In this document: piece after piece, positions 46,321-57,934 of the stretch
Numbering within the stretch: position 1 is the stretch's first letter
How the letters are laid out: each line of letters starts with the position of its first letter
Source: Rhyzopertha dominica
Taxonomy: Eukaryota > Arthropoda > Insecta > Coleoptera > Bostrichidae
Length of the DNA stretch: 64,000 nucleotides
Direction: 5' to 3'
Assembly (NCBI GenBank): GCA_025024175.1
Contig: QCXZ01000001.1
Span: forward strand, 35,210,942 to 35,274,941
Made by a program: the position numbers and the translations under genes
The notes under the pieces: model-generated
Seen by the model: only the letters and a program-made list of their open reading frames with translations
Databases searched by the model: none
Told to the model about the DNA's origin: nothing

Positions 46321-47165
46321 CTAATAAGAAAATATAATAGATTAATAAATAATAATAATAGAGTTCTGTTTGGGCGCTGGCCGGAGACAGACGTGTATTC
46401 GAACGGCTCTCTGAGTGTTACCACAGCTTTACTACAATTGTTTCTGATTAATAAACTAAACTCTACAACAAGTTAGTGTTTTACGGTTATATGATAAGGA
46501 CAAGCACTTAGCGTGCTGCGTGCCCACTTGAGCACCTAAGTATGTGGATATACATGGACCACACGTGGGAACATCTATAACAGGAACTAATAAGGTAATA
46601 ATAACTAACATAATAATTTAATTTTGCACATGTTGCATAAGCGTAACTAGCGATTTTCTTTGTATTATTTCTCTTCCGATACAACTAATATCGCATTCCG
46701 GGACAAAACGAACGTATTTTAGGACCAAAATGACCTAACCATCTGGGATGCTTCAATAAGGGTAAAAAGGCCCTTCAACAGAAAGAAGCAGTAGACCAAA
46801 AACGCAGTAAAACCAACGAGAACGTCTAAAAATAGGTCAAAAACAGCTACTTTGACCTGTACCACTCGCGATAATCGGATACTATCCTAAATTACAATTA
46901 CAGGAAATCAAAATATATAAACGCTCATACCGTAGTCTTAACAATCAACTAACTAACAAATGACAAATGCAGGCATCGTCTTTTTAGACGTCCTTTCAGT
47001 AAAAAGAACAAAGAAGAGAAGAAAAAGGATGCTCTACAGCTACAAGAAGCCGAAAAAGGAGGAAACAAAATAGATTTAAAGGAAAAGAGGAACCGCTTAG
47101 GACAATATTATACGCCTATTACCCGAGAAGAGCGTGACGTTAAACAATCATACTGAATTTTAGAA
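46321..47165. other. Unidentified; lysine-rich open stretch at the end
   Basis: From about 46975 to 47155 the plus strand is open and Lys/Glu-rich (FSKKNKEEKKKDALQLQEAE) and ends LGQYYTPITREERDV before a stop. No domain is recognised. It sits directly before the first of two LTR-like direct repeats, so it may be the end of a retroelement frame. Confidence 0.3.
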
Positions 47166-47171
47166 TTTTCG

Positions 47172-47930
47172 TTAATAATATGTTCTAGTGTTACATCCTT
47201 GTGTTGGTGTTGCGGTTGTTATTGTTGTCGTCGTTACAGTGAAGTAGTTCTGTGTATCTAGCCAAGTGTATACAAGAAGTTACACAATTCTGGGACAGAA
47301 ACCGCCTGCGAAGCACATTGGTTCACGAAATATACGTATGGGAGAACGTAGTCCAGCAATAACACAAAACAGGCAAAAAAATACGAAGAAAATCTGTAAA
47401 TCACACCAGACAAAACATGTGGATGTTCGGAAGCAGTTTGGAAGAAACTGTTCACGGTCTACGGCCAAAATACAACTCAAAAGAATCCCAGCAATCACAA
47501 ACGACTTGGAACAAAAAGGCTTCAGAAAAAATCTTAGCGGCAACACCAGAAAGAGGGAGTAAAAGTAACCACTATGATAGTGCGATAAATTTGTCTAGAG
47601 ACAATAAACCCACGGCCGTAAAGAATCTCTAATATACAAAAAAAATGCACTCAGACAAGACTGATCCCGTAGAACATCACCCGACGTATCTAGAGCTCCA
47701 GCAAGCGATCGGACAAACAAGAAAACGTCAGCATCATCATGAAAAGGCAATCTAAACAAGCTATAGAAATCGAAAACTTACATAAAATTCTAAGAGTTTA
47801 ATTCACAATGTACCCCAGTGTTATGTACGTATGTTTATGTTACTATTAATATTGTTGCTGTCGCTATAGTAAAGCAGTTCCGTGTATCTAGTTAAGTGTA
47901 TACAAGAAATTACACAATAGTGGTCCCAAC
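47172..47930. repeat. Pair of about 110-bp direct repeats, LTR-like
   Basis: About 47172-47288 and 47815-47925 share CTAGTGTTACAT/CCAGTGTTATGT, TTGTTGTCGTCG/TTGTTGCTGTCG, CTGTGTATCTAG/CCGTGTATCTAG and AAGTGTATACAAGAARTTAC, then both reach ACACAAT. After the second copy comes GTGGTCCCAACCGACAG, which could be a primer-binding-type sequence. The roughly 520-bp interval has only short frames. It could be a tandem subrepeat or LTR remnants of a deleted retroelement. Confidence 0.5.
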
Positions 47931-48059
47931 CGACAGAAGAGCGAACGCAGTGCTTAAGCAAATAACTCAAAAAATAACAAAATGACAATCTAAGGCAAAA
48001 ATATCATTCAACCAAATACATACCACACGTGCGGCAATAGTGGAATTCTTGGATGGCAG

Positions 48060-48540
48060 AACGATCATAAAAAGAATAGACATACGCGACGAAATACTAG
48101 GGACACTTCTAGGAGAGAAGCAGACCACATATTAAGGAAGACCTGGGAACTAAGCATAGACCAACGAAAAAGAGGAAGACCGTACTTTACATGGAAAACA
48201 ACTATAGAAAGGATAATTCAGAAGTCAGAGAAGAACGAAGAATAATAGCTAGAAATGGATAAGGAACAAGATTTAGTCGAGCTACTCTGAAGTGGACCAA
48301 TGATGTCAACGGCACAAAAAACAACATTCAAAGAAAATGAATGTACCCATATAACCTTCCCATTCCAGTCCTTATATTTCCTTAACATGCGCTAGGCAGT
48401 CGCATTACTAGCAATCAGCATGTACCCCTCCAACCCAGCGTAGTCGGCCGGCCCGGCGGTATGTCCGGGAGTAGCAGAAATGCTGACCGTACGCTGGCTT
48501 AATGAATCAATCAAATAATAATGATAATAATAATGCAACA
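48060..48540 (+). pseudogene. LINE 3'-end fragment with AATAATG-type tail
   Basis: Plus-strand text ADHILRKTWELSIDQRKRGR then PYFTWKTTIERII has the basic GRP..TW pattern of LINE C-terminal regions. After stops comes a GC-richer 3' stretch (GTCGGCCGGCCCGGCGGTAT near 48443) ending GCTTAATGAATCAATCAAAT and a degenerate ATAATGATAATAATAATG tail, as left by LINE reverse transcription. The 5' part is absent. Clade not determined. Confidence 0.5.
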
Positions 48541-48805
48541 CCACAAACAAGTCCTAACCCTCTGGAAGTACTTCTACAGCAAAGCAGAAGCAAGCGCGCT
48601 GCATAGAGCCATTGGCATTGTCACAAAAGATAAAAATGCGACACCTCTAAGATTGGCCGACAAGACCTTAAGTTTGCCATTAGAAATCCCCAGTGTTGAA
48701 GGTCAAGGGAAGAGAGGAGATGGAGACCAATGCGTCACAACATACCTAAGACATGGCAACCTGTTTGCAGATACAGAAGGATCTATAAGTGCCATCTAAT
48801 ACCTA
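48541..48805 (+). pseudogene. LINE fragment with LRHGNLFADTEG-type motif
   Basis: A frame from 48521 to 48799 contains YLRHGNLFADTEGSISAIQ, recognisable from a region of insect LINE polyproteins upstream of a Cys/His block. It is directly followed by an unrelated reverse transcriptase piece, so two LINE fragments are juxtaposed. The rest of the frame is not recognised. Confidence 0.45.
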
Positions 48806-49190
48806 GTGAAGGCAATCTATACTGATTTGACGAAAGCGTTCGATAGAGTACATCACTGTATATTAGTAAGAAAATTGCGGCGTACTGGCTTTTGTAATCA
48901 ATTACTAACATTAATGAAATCAATTATTGTCGGCAGGGAGCAGTGTGTGGAGTATAGAGGTTTCAAATCTCAGATATTTTGTGCTAAAAGTGGAGTTGCG
49001 CAAGGTTCCAATCTAGGCCCGTTACTATTTATAATTTTTATAATAATGCTATTAAGGATATAAAAGACGAAAAGATGATTTGAAAGCTGTACATGTTATT
49101 AATTTTACGAAAATTGTGTAGAGTTACAAAGCAGCATTGATGTATTAAATTCATGGTGCCATTATAATCGGCTAGATCTGAACACTAAAA
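48806..49190 (+). pseudogene. LINE reverse transcriptase fragment
   Basis: AIYTDLTKAFDRVHHCIL (motif A), CVEYRGFKSQIF, and SGVAQGSNLGPLLFIIFI (motif B), then after a frame change NNAIKDIKDEK and DDLKAV (motif C, first residues lost). It is related to, but clearly different from, the RT of the LINE at 31-33 kb: the same motif spacing with many substitutions. No endonuclease is nearby. The fragment is truncated on both sides. Confidence 0.75.
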
Positions 49191-50215
49191 AATGTGCTCC
49201 TTTACGGACTGCAAATGCTTATTATCCAACGATGCCCACAAAATTTCACAACTAAATGCAATATCTTAATGTTACTGTGTATCTCACATAATACTTATAT
49301 CAAATAATGGATTTTAATGTTTAGTGCGTATTATTCCTTTGGATTATCTCCAAACCGAAATACCTATGCCCAGATGGACTGATATCGGAACGTTCTTATT
49401 TATTTTATAAATAGCCGCTATATTGCTGCTTACACACCTTTTAATCGTTTATTATTATCATAATGTGTTAGAGTACGGTCTAAAAAGTCAAATAAAGGTG
49501 TTGAATCTATATGTATTTAAATTTAATGTATCTGCCTAATTGAACCGATAATGTGTAAAAGTCACCGGCATTATTCAAATTACTAGATTTTCGTTTAAAC
49601 CCATCTGCATATTAACGATAAAGCTTAAAATGCGCAACATTTCTTTGAGGTTTTGGTGAAACCGAGCCATACGAGATATTGATGTGATAGTTAATGATGT
49701 ATTTACGAGAAAACTTGTCTAAACAACGTCGCTTGGTTTTTGTAATTACCCAATCATATACAATAAAAATCGTCAAAATGATAGAAAGGTGAGCAATAAA
49801 AATGCATATTGGCTTTTATGATTAGATGCTATACGAGACTGCGCGAGAATGAATTGCTTATATCATAGATGAATTAAGGTAAGCATACCTAGATATTGTA
49901 TAGCTCAAAACTATAATATTTCCTGAGTATTGCTTGTAATCAAGGGGTCTCTCGGTTGGAATAATAGAATATGATATAGAAAAAAGTTATTAAGGAGTCA
50001 TAGTCTCATTTCTTAATAAACTTACAATGGCACTAGCAGAAATTAGCTATCATCTTTTGTTTTTGAACCATCGCCAATTTTTCTATTTTGGTGCATTCTT
50101 ATATGTCAGATGTCTCCTTATTTATAAAGATGGGACGAATCTAAAAACATTCTTATAGCACTTTTTTATTTAGAATACATTGGCATTGCGCATTGTTAAT
50201 TTTTTTTATCATTTA
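49191..50215. other. No recognisable feature
   Basis: No frames or repeats of note were found. Confidence 0.4.
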
Positions 50216-50219
50216 TCAT

Positions 50220-52230
50220 AATATTTAATAGTATTTTTTTTCGGTTGCAACGATATATGATGTATAGGGTTAATCAAAAGTAAATATGCAATAATAGTAT
50301 CATTTCTGTAAATATGACGGGGTATGTTTTGTTTGTCTTTTTCACGGCAACCAAGCAATTTATCTAATTTGTATTGCTCTCTATCATTAAAATGACCTAT
50401 GTTTATTTTGTGTGGCTTGATAACAAATTTTTGTGAAATATCGTTTTTTCAAATAAACGATGGAAAGCATTATGAAAGCAAGTTCTGGGGGTCAATTCGA
50501 TTTTTTATTCATTTGATGATAAATCTAATGCGCGTAACATTATTCACATAAATAAACCTTTACATCAAATGTTCAAACTGGATTTCCTGCAGCTTGACAA
50601 TAACCTAGTACTTATATTAGAGAAATTGCTGCCAGTTAAACTGTATTTTTTACTGTCGTGCTTGATTCTTACTTCTAACTTTTGCAGATTTCGTGGTTTT
50701 GTTTGTACACCTAACTTTTAAATAACATTGGAGAAGAAAAATCATTGGACTTAAATCAGGCGATCTAGCAGGGCATTTAATAGTTCCCCAACTTCCTATC
50801 CACCAACCTGTAGTATTTTATCCAGATAAAGGCGAACATTAAGCCCAGGACCTACAAATACAAACACTGGAAATAATTAAGTACAAAATGCAGCGGAGCA
50901 CTGTTTTGTTCAAACTAGACATTACTGTATGGCAGCTCTCGTATATAATGTCAGGTACAATATTGTCATGCAGTATAGGTTCAGGTGGATATCCACTGTT
51001 GCAATATAACACCAGCCCAGACATTTAGTTTGAGAAGATACTGTTTTTGGTGTTCCAACATCCAGTGAGGATTTTAACTACACCAATAGTGGCAGTTATA
51101 TCTGTTTACAAATCCATTTAGGCAATAAGTAGGTTCGTCAGAAAATAAAATGTTGTTTGCAAAATCTTGTTTATCATTGGTCATGTCCATCAGCATCCTA
51201 CAAAGTTGCATCTTTATGTTAGGATCATCTTCATTTAGCTCATGGAGAAGATAATATAATGTTCAGGGTTTATATTTGTTCTTTTTATTATTTAAACAAC
51301 CTACGATTGACTAAGATTGTCCAAAGCAAGTTGCGTGGTTGATGTAAATGATCGAGTTATCTATAACGACATACGACAGCTAATACTGGAAGGGCTTGAT
51401 CTTTATTTGTAGCCGATTTCGGACTTCTGGATTTTGAGATATCTTTTACATAAAAATTTTCTTTATTTCTTTTTACTAGGTCACTGAATTTGTCAATAGG
51501 ATTTTTCTTCGGATAAGCGTTATTAAATATTTATCACAAACATCCTGCTATAAGCCTTGTCGATCTCCATAGCCAACCATCATTAGGGTTTTAATTTTTT
51601 AGTTTCATTGAGTTTGTTCATGTTTGGCTATTAAAATGAAATGTTAATAATTATTATAATAATATTAAATCAACCTTTTAACTTTTTGAAAGCTGCTTCA
51701 AACTGACATTAAAAAACTATAGGTTGCTTTAACTTTTTGTACAATTATCGTCAAGTGAATGAAAACGTATTGACATCTGCAAAAACGACTTTGGTAATGT
51801 TTTTTGTTCTTCCTTTGAAAGCATGTTTTTTCACAAAATATGAACTTTAAAGAAAAAATGTTTTAATACAAGTTTTTTGCTAATTATTTTTCATTTCTTA
51901 GCGTATTTTTTTCTTTTGTATGTGAGCTTTTTTTTTCATGGCAGCGCAATTTTTTATTAATGGCAACCGAGCGATTTTTGTGGGTTTTACGAGTTTTTTT
52001 ATCCTAAAGATGAGTTGGTGCTTATTTTGTATGGTTTCATAACAATATTTTTGGAAAAAGTCTTGTTTTCAAATAAACGACAAAAAACGTTATTAAAACA
52101 CCGTCTGCAGTTGTAAATACTGGTTTTTATTCATTTGACAATAATTCTATAAAAAGTTAATGTGATCCCTGGTTTCCTCTTTTTTTATGCCAGTTTGAAA
52201 TACTTTTTATCCTTTTAATAAGTTAAAAGG
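50220..52230. repeat. Direct repeats flanking a mariner remnant
   Basis: About 50330-50530 and 51950-52140 share CGGCAACCAAGCAATTTAT/TGGCAACCGAGCGATTTTT, TTATTTTGTGTGGCTTGATAACAA/TTATTTTGTATGGTTTCATAACAA, TTTTCAAATAAACGA and TTTTTATTCATTTGA. They lie about 1.6 kb apart on the same strand, either side of the transposase remnant. They may be untranslated ends of two tandem copies of one mariner family. Confidence 0.55.
50690..51620 (-). pseudogene. Decayed mariner-like transposase, second copy
   Basis: Minus strand, N- to C-terminal: VGYGDRQGL (near 51580), ISQNPEVRNRLQIKIKPFQY (HTH-linker region), HELNEDDPNIKMQLCRM, FANNILFSDEPTYCLNGFVN (first catalytic Asp in FSDE), RYNCHYW, NPHWMLEHQKQYLLKLNVWA (VNVWAG block), then QNSAPLHFV where QQDGAPPHY is usual (second catalytic Asp changed). 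The catalytic C-terminal block is only faintly readable. Many stops. It is the same family as the remnants at 10.2-10.6 kb and 52.44-52.65 kb. Confidence 0.75.
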
Positions 52231-52439
52231 TTAGTAGCTTCATTTTCGGCGGCTCAATCATCGGCACTTGCTGCGGCAGATAGATTTTTTGGAGGCAGTA
52301 ACATTATTTTTAACCCTAATGTATTATATTACAATATGCAGATGTTGCCTGTATTTTACAAATTAAATTGTATATTTTGGGGGTACTGAGGTACTGAGGT
52401 CCAAATATTAAAATAGAATAAATACAAACATTACAGGGT

Positions 52440-52655
52440 ACAGCTTCTCCGTGAGCTAAATGAAGATGATCCTGATGAAGAATGCAGTTTTGTGGGATGA
52501 TGACGAGCATGAACAAAGATAATCAAAATTTTGCAACCATTTTGATTTGTGACGAAACCACTTTTTGCCTAAATGATTTTTGAAAACAGGCATTACTGCC
52601 GTTCCTGGTCTAGTGAACATCCTCACTGAATGACGAAACAGCATATTTAGTGTTT
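52440..52655 (+). pseudogene. Mariner-like transposase fragment, third copy
   Basis: Plus-strand pieces LLRELNEDDPDEECSFVG and, in shifted frames, an FVTKPLFA segment (for FSDETTFCLNG) and HYCRSWSSEHPH (for NCRYWSSENPHW). It aligns collinearly with the minus-strand remnant at 51.0-51.25 kb, so the two lie in opposite orientation. About 70 codons survive, with stops. Confidence 0.65.
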
Positions 52656-52881
52656 ATAAAATAAATCCTCGAACAAGTATTTTTTTTATTTTCTTTTTCC
52701 TTACATCACGTACATTATAACGCCGTTATCCTTTAGGTAATGATGTCATCATCACCATTAAATCAAAGGTATATGTTTTTATGCCCTTTCTGACATATTT
52801 TTTTAATTGCTTAGATAGTGATGTAAAAGATTGGTACCTTGCTTAACAATTGTTTCAAAAATGTGGCACAAATAGAATCAA

Positions 52882-53673
52882 TACTTCAACATCCAATTGT
52901 CAAAATGACATTTACGTTTTTATTTCTTATACTATACGATTAGTAATCAGGTTTTGAGCATGACAATATAATATTAGCAAAAATATATAAATTTTAAAAT
53001 CGGTTTTTTCTAAGTAACTTGAAAATTATTAACTTAACAAAAAAATTATAAGAGTACTTTCTGATCAGAAATTTGATTTTCTATATAATACCAAAATTTA
53101 AGAAAAATCGTACGAGCAGGGTCCAAAATAAGTTTTTTGGAAATATTTCGAAAATGTTAAAATTTTGAATAAATTTTCTAAAACACTTTTTGTGGGAAAT
53201 TTTATTTTCTATCTGATGGTATTTTCATTTTTTGAATATATTTAATATACTCGGAGATATTTAGGAAAATCAGTTTTCTTTAAGTGGCGCTTTTTTGCTA
53301 ATATCTTCTAAACAGTTTGCTGCACCGAAAATTTATAAGAACGAGTAATACTCACACTTATACTACTAATCACATACTAGAACAAAAAAAATAAAAATTT
53401 GCAAAAAGGGTAGTTATCCCCCAATTTGGCCCCCTTCCCGATATCCTACTTACCCCACAAACAATAGGTCGCTTTGGGTAATTGAGATTTATACGTTTGA
53501 GGAATTTCTAGTTCATATATTAAATCTTTCGAAACTTATCGTATCCATAAACAATACCACAGACACAGACAAGAAATTTTTTTGCGTTTTCGACCATTTT
53601 AAAGTGAATGAGCAAATAAAATTTTTGATTTTTTTTTCGCGATACAATACTACATCCGTTGGATGTGGGAGTA
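52882..53673 (-). mobile_element. Family A short TIR element, copy 2
   Basis: It starts TACTTCAACATCCAATTG and ends CAACGGATGTGGGAGTA (given strand), the same inverted ends as copies at 28379-29053 and 57709-59784. It has no nested insertion, so it shows the uninterrupted sequence (AGAAATTTGATTTTCTATAT) at the point where copy 3 carries a THAP element. Confidence 0.75.
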
Positions 53674-54225
53674 ATTGAATCTCTTTACTGTATCCATAGT
53701 TTTGGTTTGATGCCGTCTTGTGTCATAAATTGAAAAAAAAACTGATAAAACATGTTAAAGCAAGCTGATAAAGGCTTCGTATTCTCATATTTTGTCAAAA
53801 TATGGAATTCGTATCTTTCCCCGTTTGCTATGCTTTTTTTTGCTTATTATTTTCCGTATACAACAGAACAAGCATTGCGATTACGTACGTTACGTTTTGT
53901 AGGATGCCTAATTTCTTCACAAAGACGAGGTTTTGTTTACATATAATAACCGTGAGTTTTGACACTCGCATCTTTTTTAAATGTAATTATATGGTTTATA
54001 TGCAACTGTACTGAACAGTTTACAAGTTTATTAAATACACTTGAGCCTTGAGTAGGTCTGTATGATAACTTCAGCAGCCTCTATGAAGATACCTATGTAA
54101 ACTGTTTTCCTTGACCTAAATAAATCCATTTATTTTATTTATACGCCAACCAGGGAACAGTCGCCCACTCCCTACTTGAGCCGATTATCTTGTCTGAATG
54201 GAATTCCTCCAAAGCTTGGCTTTTT
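53674..54225. other. No recognisable feature
   Basis: Frames at 53752-54014 overlap in two phases and have no domain signature. Confidence 0.4.
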
Positions 54226-54232
54226 ATAGTCC

Positions 54233-54516
54233 ATGCATTTCTGTAAGAAAATTTGACTACAGTCTTAGATAATTTTAACAATAAGATTACTTGGGGAGAT
54301 ATCCAATCAGGTGATTTACGACGCCGAGCAAGGACCAAAGCAGTAAGGAGAACTCTTCAACAACTACTATCTACTACTAACTACTACTAATCTCTAGCAG
54401 CAAAGCGAGCGGTCCGTCATCGTAAATCACCAGCTGGGTGTCTCCCCAAGTAATCGTATTGTTAAAATTATTTAAGGCTTTAGTCAAATTTCTTACAGAA
54501 ATGTATAGACTATAAG
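54233..54516. repeat. About 100-bp-arm inverted repeat around a CTA microsatellite
   Basis: 54233-54329 (from TTTATAGTCCATGCATTTCT to GTGATTTACGACGCCGAG) is the imperfect complement of about 54409-54516. The loop contains a CTACTACTAACTACTACTAA run. Arms share GATTACTTGGGGAGAT/ATCTCCCCAAGTAATC-type blocks. It is probably a small hairpin MITE with no coding sequence. Confidence 0.75.
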
Positions 54517-54870
54517 GCTGTCGCACACATAACCAGCAAGTATAGTAATGCAATTCTCTTACCGTTATTATAACCCTGCAATAAAATTTATCTTTCATCT
54601 GGAACAGCAGGCTGTCCGTCATAAGTTGCAGCAAATAATCCTATTACCATAAATTTAGTTCCGATTTTCGAAGAATGGCACTGGAAATTCCCAAAATTAC
54701 AAAGAGAGAGTTTGTTTTATGAAGGGTCGCGTGCCGTTCTAACTGTGTCTGTAAATGAAAGGTAAATAGCACGGGCGTAGCCAGGGGTTTTTTTTGGGGG
54801 GGTTTGAACCCCCTCCCCGAAATATCAAAATATTGCATTAATGTTATACGTATTGAAATAAGGAGAGGCG

Positions 54871-55160
54871 CGCAAAAAACACGGCCTAAACGCCTCAAAA
54901 ATCGCGCGGTAAAAAACAACCCCCAAATCTGCTTGAAAACACGCATACGTGTAGGACGTCCGGTCGATAAGGAGTATGCGACACCTCATCATAGCATACG
55001 AAGAACACCGAGTGTCGCCAAAAACACGGCCTAAATGCCTCAAAAATCGCTCAGTAAAAAACAACTTTAAATCTGCTTGAAAACGCACTCGCGTAGGACA
55101 ACCGGACGTTAAGGAGCATGCGACACTGCGCGGCATAAGAGAGAACACCCCCCGTCGTAA
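54871..55160. repeat. Two tandem 145-bp repeat units in the hAT 5' region
   Basis: Unit 1 (54871-55015) and unit 2 (55016-55160) share AACACGGCCTAAAYGCCTCA, AAATCTGCTTGAAAACRC and AAGGAGYATGCGACAC in the same order. ACGGCC recurs at 54881 and 55026. The units are CG-rich compared with their surroundings. Such subterminal tandem units may carry transposase binding sites. Confidence 0.8.
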
Positions 55161-55389
55161 AGTAGTTCCAAATTGAAATATTTATTTCTTGAAAACTAGG
55201 CGCGACCGCAAGAAACGGATTTCATATTCGTGTTCAGGAGGCCACTCTCTAGGGGTACGCACAATTTGAGCTCGATAGGTAATGGGACGCTATAGTAAAT
55301 AATTACCGTTGTTTTTTTCGCGAAGATCGACTTGTGAATGCGAAGTGTTTTATTCGGAGTTCGCGGAATTGTGTTGGGATTGTGCGCAA

Positions 55390-56750
55390 AATGGAGCAGG
55401 CGGCGAAAAATGCGATATCGTCCATTAAGGCGTTGAAAAGGGCAGGTTTGGCTTTTCAGGACAGAATTGAAGTAAAGCAGCCAGGTCCACTTCCTCCTGT
55501 TCCTAACTTACAAAACCAAGCCATCGTAAAAGGTAAAACTGTCAAAAGAAATTTTACGTAAATGTACGCAAATGATATTTCGTTATGTGGCTGCTTCAAG
55601 AGTAATTCGTTGTTTTGTTTTGTTTGCTTACTAATGGCAGGTGACGATTGCAATCCGGCCTGGGTTAAGACGGGAGTTACGGATTTGAAGCATCTGGGCG
55701 AAAAAATTAAAAAACATTCAATTTGACAAAAACATTTAAATTCTTCGCTAGAATCAACTAAGCAGTGCTTACAGGCTTGAAATTTTGAAACATAAAGACG
55801 CGGTTAAACAAAATCGTTACATACTTGGTCGTTTAATTGATTGCGTTAAATTTTGTGGAGCCTTTGAGCTAGCTTTGCGCGGTCACGATGAAAGAGTATA
55901 GACAGTCAGAATCCGGGAATTTTTAAGGGTTTGGTTAATTTAACGGCGGAAATAGACACAACGTTAAAATCTCATATCAAAAACTCTAAAAATAGTGTTT
56001 TTTCAGGCCTATCCAAAACTATACAAAACGAACTCTTAGCGATAAGTCGCGGATTTATTCGGGAAGAAATATAATCATCAGATTTCATTGCTACAGCAGC
56101 GCCAGTTAGATAGTCTTAAGGTTAAGAATTTAATCTCCGCATTTTCGACTTCAGTTCAAAAAATTAGGGACGAGTTGGACGTTAACATTCCTGAAGCAAC
56201 CGTGCCTTCAAAGCGATAGTGTTTTATTGATGGTAACAAACAGATGGCTAAAGAAGTTTGCGAAGTAATAATTACGAATGTATGTAATAGATTCTTTTCG
56301 AGCGATCTTTAGAGGCGTCCTTCTTGAATCTCATTGCTTCCAAGAATACAGCAAAACATTTCCCGACAAATATGATTTAAACGCGATTACACTTAAACAC
56401 GAGTTAATGACAATTTATCACCGAGAAGATTTTCGAAATGCAAATGGAGCCGTTCATGTTTATTAGTGTTTAATGCAAAATAATTTAGGCACCTTGTTTC
56501 CGGAAACTATTAAACTTTTAAAAATTATTTGTACCATTCCAATGACGACAATCGAGAGCGACCGGTGTTTTTCAAAATTAAAGAGAATTAATCGTTTTCG
56601 CGCAATACTATAGGTCAGGACTGACTTAATGCAGTGGCAATGTGCTCTATTGAAAAGGAACTAGTACAGTCAAATCCAAATTTTAATGAACTCGTAATTG
56701 ACCATTTCGCGACTCAAAAGAATGGGCGCATGGACTTCACATACAAATAG
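55390..56750 (+). pseudogene. ZMYM-type hAT transposase, broken
   Basis: It starts MEQAAKNAISSIKALKRAGL, followed by a probable intron (about 55560-55640, ending TGGCAG). Then PAWVKTGVTDLKHLGEKIKK (TTF-type/DUF4371 entry), RYILGRLIDCVKFCGAFELA with LRGHDERV (the conserved DUF4371 block), LSKTIQNELLAIS, KVKNLISAFSTSVQKIRDEL, and the C-terminal dimerisation motif PMTTIESDRCFSKLKRINRF with GQDRLNAVAMCSIEKEL. This order fits the hAT group related to zinc finger MYM-type protein 1. The middle of the RNase H-like domain is largely deleted, and several stops and frameshifts interrupt the rest. Confidence 0.75.
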
Positions 56751-56830
56751 TAAATTTGAATAATATTTAATATTTATTTTGTAGAACCACGAAGGGGGAG
56801 GTTTTAACTGGTAAGAATCCACGAAAAAAA

Positions 56831-57708
56831 AAGGTTCGTTGGCACTACTATTATACCAGCACGGTACGTCCTAGCAAAATACTGGTGGAATCCATGATAG
56901 AAAGAACCACAGATATGATCGATAGCCGTCCAAATTTCGTCCGGTTGGCGCTATTGAATGAATAGATTTTTGTTTTATTGAGTAGAGTATTAAATAAATG
57001 AGGTATTTCTTGTAATTTACAGTTTTTGAAATATATGCTATAATCTAAAAATATTCTAAGTTATACCGATTTGATTATATACCACACTCAACATTTTTAC
57101 TGTAATGGAATAGCTTGAATTTTAGTGTAACTTTATTAACCACAGTTGTCTAAAGCCAACTATTTTTTGTTATTTGAAATTTTGTAAAAAATTTTCAGTG
57201 TTCACTGCTACATAGAAATTAAGAATGTTAAGTCTAAATGGTTTCTTTTGAGTTACTTGTAAAAATGTGATGGATAAATTAAAATATGTGTATCTTCATT
57301 TTTTGAATAGACCGGTGTATTTATGTTTTTCATTGAATGCAACTCCACATTTCCTTTATTTCTCAATATACATTGCATAAGATCTGCGGAAAAATTAGTT
57401 ATGAAAGTTACTGAGCAGTAAAATTTTGATTTAGAAATAAATGCACCATTCATCAAAAAAAGTTATCCCATAATTGGGTTTAACTAAATTAAAAATATAA
57501 AATTCATAGTTTGTTGTAAATTTTTTCTTTAAAACGAATACAGAACAGAAAAATGTAACACTGATAGGACACCATGTATGTTATTTTTTGTACAATTAAC
57601 TGGGAGAAGTAGACTTTTTTTCTCCAACATAAAGGGTGAAATACAATAGAATACATACATACCATTTTCTTGTACAGTTATGAAAAAAACCGCTGCAAAT
57701 TGAATCAA
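56831..57708. other. No gene; one short dispersed repeat
   Basis: A 35-bp sequence at 57402-57436 recurs perfectly, in inverted orientation, at 62117-62151. The minus-strand frames at 57253-57456 and 57529-57723 show no domain. Confidence 0.45.
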
Positions 57709-57934
57709 TACTTCCATATCCAATTGTCAAAATGACATTTACGTTTTTATTTCTTATACTATGCTATTAGTGACCGGGTTTTAAGCATTTTTCTTTCTAC
57801 GCATTTTTTCTAAGACAAACGGTTCTCGTTATATTAGCAAAAATACATAATTTTTTAAAATCGGTTTATTCCAAATAACTCGAAAATTATTAACTTAACA
57901 AAAAAATTGCAAGATCGCTTTCCGATAAGAAATT

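Larger units (their letters stand above)
54770..56830 (+). mobile_element. Decayed hAT element of the ZMYM/DUF4371 type
   Basis: The left end has GCACGGGCGTAGCCAGGGGT followed by a G-run and TTTGAACCCCC, the signature terminus of a widespread insect hAT group. A broken transposase gene follows on the plus strand. The right terminus should be the complement of GGGCGTAGCC but is not visible; GAAGGGGGAGGTTTTAACTG near 56800 may be its decayed inner part. No 8-bp duplication could be assigned. Confidence 0.65.

Noticed and set aside
46335..46475. Possible solo LTR (TGTTTGGGCGCTGG ... ACTCTACAACA)
   Set aside because: TG..CA ends and TGTT/AACA look copia-like, but no flanking duplication, no second copy and no convincing primer site were found.
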